9,900 bases of DNA from an uncultured bacterium (GTDB taxonomy: Bacteria > Bacteroidota > Bacteroidia > CAILMK01): assembly GCA_903835275.1 (NCBI GenBank), contig CAILMK010000624.1:1-9900 (forward strand). The letters run 5' to 3'. Below the pieces are notes generated by a model. The model was not told the origin of the DNA, made no database searches, and saw nothing but the letters and a program-made list of their open reading frames with translations. Below, in pieces: positions 6,246 through 9,900 of the stretch. The position numbers and the translations under genes were made by a program. How positions within the stretch are numbered: the first letter of the stretch is position 1; each line of letters begins with the position of its first letter.

Positions 6246-6264
6246 GCCAATTGCCAACTGATGA

Positions 6265-6579
6265 CTACAAACTGCCTGCCGCCAACTGTGCATCTATCCA
6301 TTCTCCGAACTGTTTCTTCCACATCATGCCGCTGTACCTGCCAAGCTCCTTGCCTTTATAAAAAACCAGGGTAGTGGGTACGCTTCTGATAGTGTGATGA
6401 AGCGCAATTTCAGAATTAAGGTCAATGTCTATTTTCAGCAATTGCCACTTACGGGCATTATCTAAGGCGAGTTCATTTAGAATGGGATCGAGCCAGGTGC
6501 ATGGTTCGCACCAGGTTGCCCAAAAATCTATCACTAGTGGCGTTGATTCGCTGAGTAAGTTTAATTCTTCAATAGTCAT
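6265..6579 (-). CDS. Thioredoxin-family protein with WCEPC active site
   Basis: This 104-aa single-domain thioredoxin fold starts MTIEELNLLSES. The redox motif WCEPC (C24, C27) sits in the usual DFWATWCxPC context, followed by a helix with LDPILNELA, the strand LLKIDIDLN, the cis-proline loop SVPTTLVF (P68) and a GRYSGMM strand. No signal peptide is visible, so it should act in the cytoplasm as a disulfide reductase. The Glu in place of the usual Gly in the active site hints at a paralogue rather than the housekeeping thioredoxin. The frame is open upstream for 35 more codons, but ATG 6579 gives the normal family length and sits just behind a TACCTTTG -7 box. The upstream extension would also run over the divergent peptidase promoter. 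It converges on menE with a 54-bp gap. Confidence 0.9.
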   Translation of the reverse strand: MTIEELNLLSESTPLVIDFWATWCEPCTWLDPILNELALDNARKWQLLKIDIDLNSEIALHHTIRSVPTTLVFYKGKELGRYSGMMWKKQFGEWIDAQLAAGSL

Positions 6580-6587
6580 TTCAAATG

Positions 6588-6595
6588 CAAAGGTA
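6588..6595 (-). promoter_or_regulatory. -7 box for the thioredoxin gene
   Basis: The minus strand reads TACCTTTG, a full TAnnTTTG match. The implied start near 6582 leaves a leader of only a few bases before ATG 6579, which supports the short thioredoxin start. No -33 element at usual spacing is seen. Confidence 0.45.
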
Positions 6596-6656
6596 CTGAA
6601 TTCTAATCCACGTAAGGATTTGCAAATTTGATTAGGAACAATTATTTGGAAATGGT

Positions 6657-6664
6657 TAATTTTG
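6657..6664 (+). promoter_or_regulatory. -7 box for the secreted peptidase operon
   Basis: TAATTTTG matches TAnnTTTG and predicts a start near 6670, giving a leader of about 28 nt before ATG 6698. A TTTG at 6627-6630 is too far (26 nt) for a good -33 element. The perfect palindrome ATTTGCAAAT (6618-6627) lies just upstream. Confidence 0.45.
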
Positions 6665-6697
6665 ACCTTTAGATTCATTATCAAGGAAATACTTTAT

Positions 6698-8089
6698 ATG
6701 AAAAATATTCTATTGCTCTCGTTTATGTTTTGTGCTTTTGCCTTTTCGTCTTTTGCTCAGACTTCTATGGAATATGGTGGCGAATATGTTTATTCCACGA
6801 ATGATGCAGCTCATCCATGCATTACGAATGAACAGTACAAGGCAATTGAAAAAAAATGTGCCGAAGCTTTAAAGCTTTATGGAATACCAATGCAGAAGAA
6901 AGCAGCAAGAACGCATTTCTACTGGCCTCTCAAACCCGTAAGCGGGTTTAAGGATAGCAGCTATTATTATATTGGAAATTATGTAGACCAGGATACTACC
7001 GACACTTCGTTCAAGGATTATAATTGCGGAAGGACTACTTATGACGGCCATAGAGGAACAGATATAGTCATGCAACCTTTTCCGTTTTACAAAATGGACA
7101 ATAACCAGATTCATATTGTGGCAGCAGCAGCCGGTATTATCATTCAAAAGTCAGATGGATATTTTGATAAAAATTGCGCTTCGAATAACAATACGGCTAA
7201 TTATGTTATCCTCATGCATCCGGATAGTTCGTTCTCTCTTTACTGGCATATGAAGAGAAATTCCCTGACTTCAAAAAAGGTTGGTGATGCAGTTGCTGTT
7301 GGTGATTTCCTTGGAATTGTTGGTAGTTCAGGAGCCTCTTCAGGTCCTCACCTGCATTTTGAAGTTTGGAAGAACATTAATAAAAGCTCCTTGCAGGACC
7401 CTTATGCGGGGACGTGTAATAAATTAAATGACAGTACCTGGTGGGTAAATCAGAAAGCCTACACAGAGCCGGCTATTATTGCTGCAGATATGGATACAGC
7501 CCCGCCCATTCTTCCTGCCTGCCCTAATACAGAAACCCCTAATGAAGATAGCTGTTTTACGCCGGGAATAAAAGGGGTTGTCACTATTTTTATCAGGAAT
7601 GAAACAGCTGGTATTAGTGCAATTGTAAAGATTCTAAATCCTGATGGAACCACGTATCTTACATGGACTCATAAGAGCATTAAATATTATAACTGTACAT
7701 ATTGGTACTGGTATAAAACTCTTCCAACTACACCTGGTGTTTATACCCTTGAAGTAACATATAACGGAAAAACTGTCGATAAAAAATTTACAGTGGATTG
7801 TGGTGCAGTTTCAGGAATACAATCTGCCACTAACGAATCTCAAATTCAAATTTCTCCGAATCCAACAAATGGGATATTGAATTTGTCCGGCTCGGATTTG
7901 CACAATGGGAATTATAATTTTACTATACAAAATGTTTTGGGGCAAATTGTTTTGCAGGATCATTCTTTAATTCAAAATAATAATTTCCAAAAGATAATTT
8001 CATTGTCAAATTTCCCAAATGGAGTATATTTGCTGACGATTGAAACAGGGAATGGGAAAATTATCAGGAAAATCGTTAAACAGGATTAA
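6698..8089 (+). CDS. Secreted M23-family metallopeptidase with T9SS C-terminal sorting domain
   Basis: The 463-aa protein starts at ATG 6698 with a clear signal peptide (MKNILLLSFMFCAFAFSSFA, cleavage after A20). The upstream frame from a TTG at 6662 would hide this signal and overlaps the -7 box. The LytM/M23 domain (about 105-235) has all zinc and catalytic motifs: HRGTD (H118, D122), YWHMK (H184) and GPHLHFEV (H218, H220). Family members cut peptide cross-links in peptidoglycan or glycine-rich proteins. Next comes an immunoglobulin-like beta domain (about 280-370) with FTPGIKG, LNPDGTTY, YWYWYKTLPTTPGVYTL and four cysteines. The C-terminus (385-463) is a type A T9SS sorting domain (ISPNPTNGILNL, VLGQIV, FPNGVYLLTI, IIRKIVKQ). 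The protein should therefore cross the outer membrane by T9SS and be released or anchored on the surface. It is the first gene of a three-gene run of exported proteins. Confidence 0.93.
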   Translation: MKNILLLSFMFCAFAFSSFAQTSMEYGGEYVYSTNDAAHPCITNEQYKAIEKKCAEALKLYGIPMQKKAARTHFYWPLKPVSGFKDSSYYYIGNYVDQDTTDTSFKDYNCGRTTYDGHRGTDIVMQPFPFYKMDNNQIHIVAAAAGIIIQKSDGYFDKNCASNNNTANYVILMHPDSSFSLYWHMKRNSLTSKKVGDAVAVGDFLGIVGSSGASSGPHLHFEVWKNINKSSLQDPYAGTCNKLNDSTWWVNQKAYTEPAIIAADMDTAPPILPACPNTETPNEDSCFTPGIKGVVTIFIRNETAGISAIVKILNPDGTTYLTWTHKSIKYYNCTYWYWYKTLPTTPGVYTLEVTYNGKTVDKKFTVDCGAVSGIQSATNESQIQISPNPTNGILNLSGSDLHNGNYNFTIQNVLGQIVLQDHSLIQNNNFQKIISLSNFPNGVYLLTIETGNGKIIRKIVKQD

Positions 8090-8609
8090 CCATTATAAGG
8101 TTGTCCTTTGGCGTAGTGGAATTTTACTGTGTCTATTTAGTGCTTGCCATCAGTCTAGCCCACGAAATACCGCAAAAGTTGAATACACAATTGATACTTC
8201 CAAAATTACGGTTATTCCGTTTGATACGTCTGATCATATTTTCACTAAAGATTGTAAGGCTACCAATATTTCTGCAAGCGAAATTCACAAGGGAGAAATC
8301 ATTTTGGCTGATTGCATAAATAGCTGGAATAATAAAATTAACGAATCAAATAAGAAACATGTAGATAAGCAAGAGGATTTTAATGATTATTCGGTTGATC
8401 TTAAGAAATATAAACGTCAATATTTGGCAGTCCTAAATGCTAATGGTGAAAAAGAAGTTTGGATTAATTGTTTTTATACTGACTATTCGAATTTTTCATG
8501 GAAAAAAAATATCGTTTCGGTCCTTGATGGAGGGAAATGTTTTTTTAATGTAAGGGTGAATCTTACTACAGGGGAATATTATGATTTTGAAATGAATGGC
8601 AACGCATAA
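8052..8609 (+). CDS. Putative lipoprotein of a conserved-looking unnamed family
   Basis: This frame gives 185 aa from ATG 8052. The frame continues to a TTG at 8040, but 8052 is the only ATG in the N-terminal part. The N-terminus has a basic region, a short hydrophobic run (SGILLCLFSA) and a lipobox-like LFSAC, so C32 would be lipidated and the mature protein (HQSSPRNTAK onward) anchored in a periplasm-facing or surface membrane leaflet. The C-terminal half looks like a conserved module: YKRQYLAVLNANGEKEVWI, NCFYTDY, then VSVLDGGKCFFNVRVNL ending in MNGNA. I recall similar hypothetical proteins in Bacteroidota but cannot name a domain or function. The start overlaps the peptidase gene by 38 nt in another frame, and the stop abuts the next ATG exactly, so translational coupling on one mRNA is likely. 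The gene is AT-rich. Confidence 0.8.
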   Translation: MGKLSGKSLNRINHYKVVLWRSGILLCLFSACHQSSPRNTAKVEYTIDTSKITVIPFDTSDHIFTKDCKATNISASEIHKGEIILADCINSWNNKINESNKKHVDKQEDFNDYSVDLKKYKRQYLAVLNANGEKEVWINCFYTDYSNFSWKKNIVSVLDGGKCFFNVRVNLTTGEYYDFEMNGNA

Positions 8610-9761
8610 ATGAAAAACATAGTTTTAATCCTGATTGTTTTCCTATGTGCGGCTCCTTCCTTCGCGCAAAATTCCCGTTATAAATTCACCGAAGATATTT
8701 TAAAGGAATTGAATGGTGACCGTGATTTTGATGCAGCAGCTATAAAACTTTCCTATATTGGAGAATATAAAAAAGACCTGGAGATATGGGATGCCGGTCA
8801 TAAAACCTATTTATACAAAAGAGGAAGCGTTGACAGTATTGATTTTCATAAAAGATACAAGGCAGTTGATGCAAGGGAGTATATCCTGAAATGTGCCCAA
8901 AACAAACAGATCATTATTTTTAATGAGGCGCATAACCAGCCCATGCACCGTGTTTTTACAGAATCCCTTTTGCATGATCTATATAAAATGGGTTTCCGGT
9001 ATTTCGGGGCGGAGGCTTTTAATCGTCTGGATACATTTTTAAGTAGTAATGAAAGTACGAATTACAGGGCAGAATTTTACACTGCAGAACCTCAATATGG
9101 GAATATGGAGCGCACTGCAGTAAATGAAGGGTATTATACCTTCGCTTATGGTGAGTCATCTACGGATGCCTCCGACCGTGAAAGCCAGCAGGCAGCATAC
9201 ATCAAGGCCATTTTGGACAAGGATCCAAAGGCTAGGATTGTGATCCATTGTGGGGCCGGGCATATTTACGAAGAAGCATTTGGCGGTTTCACTCCCATGG
9301 CTGCACGATTAAAGGAAATGACCGGCATTGATCCGCTGACAGTTGAGCAGGAGGTGATGACAGAACATTCAAAACCCAAATTCGAGGAATCCTACTTTGA
9401 TTTTGCTTCCCCGGATTTTGATGCGGTTTATCTGGATACGGCCAACAGGCCCTTTTATATTTCCGGAGCGGTGGATATGCAGGTTTTTCACAAGCGTACT
9501 AAATTCATAAACGGACGCCCCGACTGGATGTTTTCAAACGGAAGAAAGCCTTGTCAAATTGTTGAAAAGATCAAAACAGGTTTTCCCTGCCTGGTTTTTG
9601 CCTACCATCCCTACGATGATATAGCCCTTGCTATTCCTCAGGATATTATTGAAGTAAGAACCAAAGTAGATGACAAGGTTTTGGCTTTGCCCAAAGGTAA
9701 ATACATTATCATTGTCAAGGATAAGGATGGTGGTAAGCAGGTGCTTACGACGAAGTTTTGA
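8610..9761 (+). CDS. Exported EreA/ChaN/TIKI-like superfamily protein
   Basis: This 383-aa protein has a signal peptide (MKNIVLILIVFLCAAPSFA, cleavage after A19). The body carries motifs of the erythromycin-esterase/ChaN/TraB-TIKI superfamily: strand IIIFNEAHNQPMHR with E106, H108 and H113, YFGAEAF with E135, SDRESQQAAYI (R190, E191), and VIHCGAGHIYEE with H213 and H218. In this superfamily the Glu/His residues line one site used for metal or haem binding or for hydrolysis. Neither the substrate nor the exact family can be told from the sequence. The remainder (about 255-383) ends in a beta-rich part with IIVKDKDGGKQVL. It begins directly after the stop of the lipoprotein gene with no gap, so it is the third gene of the operon. 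A strong hairpin with T-run (9820-9856) ends the unit. No T9SS tail is present, so a periplasmic location is likeliest. Confidence 0.85.
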   Translation: MKNIVLILIVFLCAAPSFAQNSRYKFTEDILKELNGDRDFDAAAIKLSYIGEYKKDLEIWDAGHKTYLYKRGSVDSIDFHKRYKAVDAREYILKCAQNKQIIIFNEAHNQPMHRVFTESLLHDLYKMGFRYFGAEAFNRLDTFLSSNESTNYRAEFYTAEPQYGNMERTAVNEGYYTFAYGESSTDASDRESQQAAYIKAILDKDPKARIVIHCGAGHIYEEAFGGFTPMAARLKEMTGIDPLTVEQEVMTEHSKPKFEESYFDFASPDFDAVYLDTANRPFYISGAVDMQVFHKRTKFINGRPDWMFSNGRKPCQIVEKIKTGFPCLVFAYHPYDDIALAIPQDIIEVRTKVDDKVLALPKGKYIIIVKDKDGGKQVLTTKF

Positions 9762-9780
9762 GGTTCATAAAACGCATTTA

Positions 9781-9797
9781 AATTTTCAAAGAAAATT
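9781..9797. repeat. Short AT-rich inverted repeat after the operon
   Basis: AATTTTC-AAA-GAAAATT is a perfect 7-bp inverted repeat with a 3-nt loop, 20 bp after the last stop codon. It is too AT-rich and lacks a T-run to be a good terminator, but may form an mRNA 3' hairpin. Confidence 0.3.
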
Positions 9798-9819
9798 AAG
9801 CAGGCAGGGTGGTGTGAAC

Positions 9820-9856
9820 GGCGCCGCCGGAAGGCTTGCGGCGCCTTGATTTTTTT
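9820..9856 (+). terminator. GC-rich hairpin plus T-run, probable terminator of the three-gene operon
   Basis: GGCGCCGC (9820-9827) pairs perfectly with GCGGCGCC (9838-9845) around a 10-nt loop, and a run of seven Ts follows at 9850-9856. It lies 59 bp after the last stop codon and has the layout of a Rho-independent terminator. It is strikingly GC-rich against an AT-rich surrounding and forms the first part of the repeat element described at 9820-9900. Confidence 0.65.
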
Positions 9857-9900
9857 GTTACTTTTTTCATCAAGGAAAAAAGTAAGGCTATTCAGTAGAA
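9820..9900. repeat. Left part of a probable dispersed intergenic repeat with two hairpins
   Basis: After the GC hairpin, TTACTTTTTTC (9858-9868) pairs with GAAAAAAGTAA (9875-9885) in a perfect 11-bp stem with loop ATCAAG. In addition CCTTGAT (9844-9850) is complementary to ATCAAGG (9869-9875), linking the two hairpins. One reading frame across it encodes RRLDFFVTFFIKEKSKAIQ and stops. From memory, closely similar stretches recur between genes in many Bacteroidota genomes, sometimes as tails of spurious ORFs. The hairpins are seen directly; membership of a dispersed family is recollection and needs a search. The element may continue past the window edge. Confidence 0.5.

Noticed and set aside
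6231..6260. ATGCCGCAT and tandem TTGCCAA as a terminator or attachment site
   Set aside because: The palindrome has no room for a loop, the heptad is only two copies, and nothing resembling an integrase or target duplication is nearby.
6580..6684. 35-residue N-terminal extension of the thioredoxin
   Set aside because: It is not a signal peptide, exceeds the family length, runs through the thioredoxin gene's own -7 box and over the divergent peptidase promoter; ATG 6579 fits better.
6662..6697. Upstream TTG start for the M23 peptidase
   Set aside because: It would add 12 residues before a textbook signal peptide and begins inside the -7 box; ATG 6698 is preferred.
1..9900. CRISPR array, tRNA/rRNA genes, insertion sequence or prophage
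   Set aside because: No regularly spaced repeats, cloverleaf-like sequences, transposase motifs or phage genes were seen on either strand.

Overview
The window looks chromosomal and comes from a Bacteroidota member, probably of the Chitinophagales/Sphingobacteriales type. Three things point there: recurrent TAnnTTTG-type -7 promoter boxes in front of genes, a secreted peptidase ending in a type IX secretion (T9SS) type A sorting domain, and DXS, MenE-like and phytochrome-like kinase sequences of Bacteroidota character. No rRNA, tRNA, CRISPR array, transposase or phage gene is visible.

Left part (1-2313): the N-terminus of a membrane protein runs off the left edge on the minus strand. After a 217-bp divergent regulatory region comes a plus-strand two-component pair, a membrane histidine kinase and a receiver-only response regulator, coupled by an ATGA overlap. 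A perfect 8-3-8 palindrome covers the kinase promoter.

Centre (2316-5052, minus strand): dxs (isoprenoid precursor synthesis), a small two-helix membrane protein with a PH-like tail, and an 84-codon Fic-family N-terminal fragment. The fragment keeps the SxxxEG inhibitory motif but has no catalytic core.

Centre-right (5053-6579): divergent from dxs lies a short acyl-CoA-synthetase-type AMP ligase, best read as menE (menaquinone synthesis). DXS feeds the isoprenoid pathway that supplies the menaquinone side chain, so the pair makes metabolic sense. A heptanucleotide repeat lies between their promoters. A 104-aa thioredoxin with a WCEPC active site converges on menE.

Right part (6698-9761, plus strand): a tight run of three exported proteins. 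These are a T9SS-secreted M23 metallopeptidase, a lipoprotein of a conserved-looking but unnamed type (overlapping by 38 nt), and a periplasmic or secreted protein of the EreA/ChaN/TIKI-like superfamily (zero spacing). I see this as a probable cell-envelope operon of unknown purpose and the best candidate here for something undescribed. The last 80 bp hold a GC-rich hairpin with a T-run, followed by a second long inverted repeat. It resembles a dispersed intergenic repeat that I recall from Bacteroidota genomes, and it also serves as a plausible terminator for the operon.
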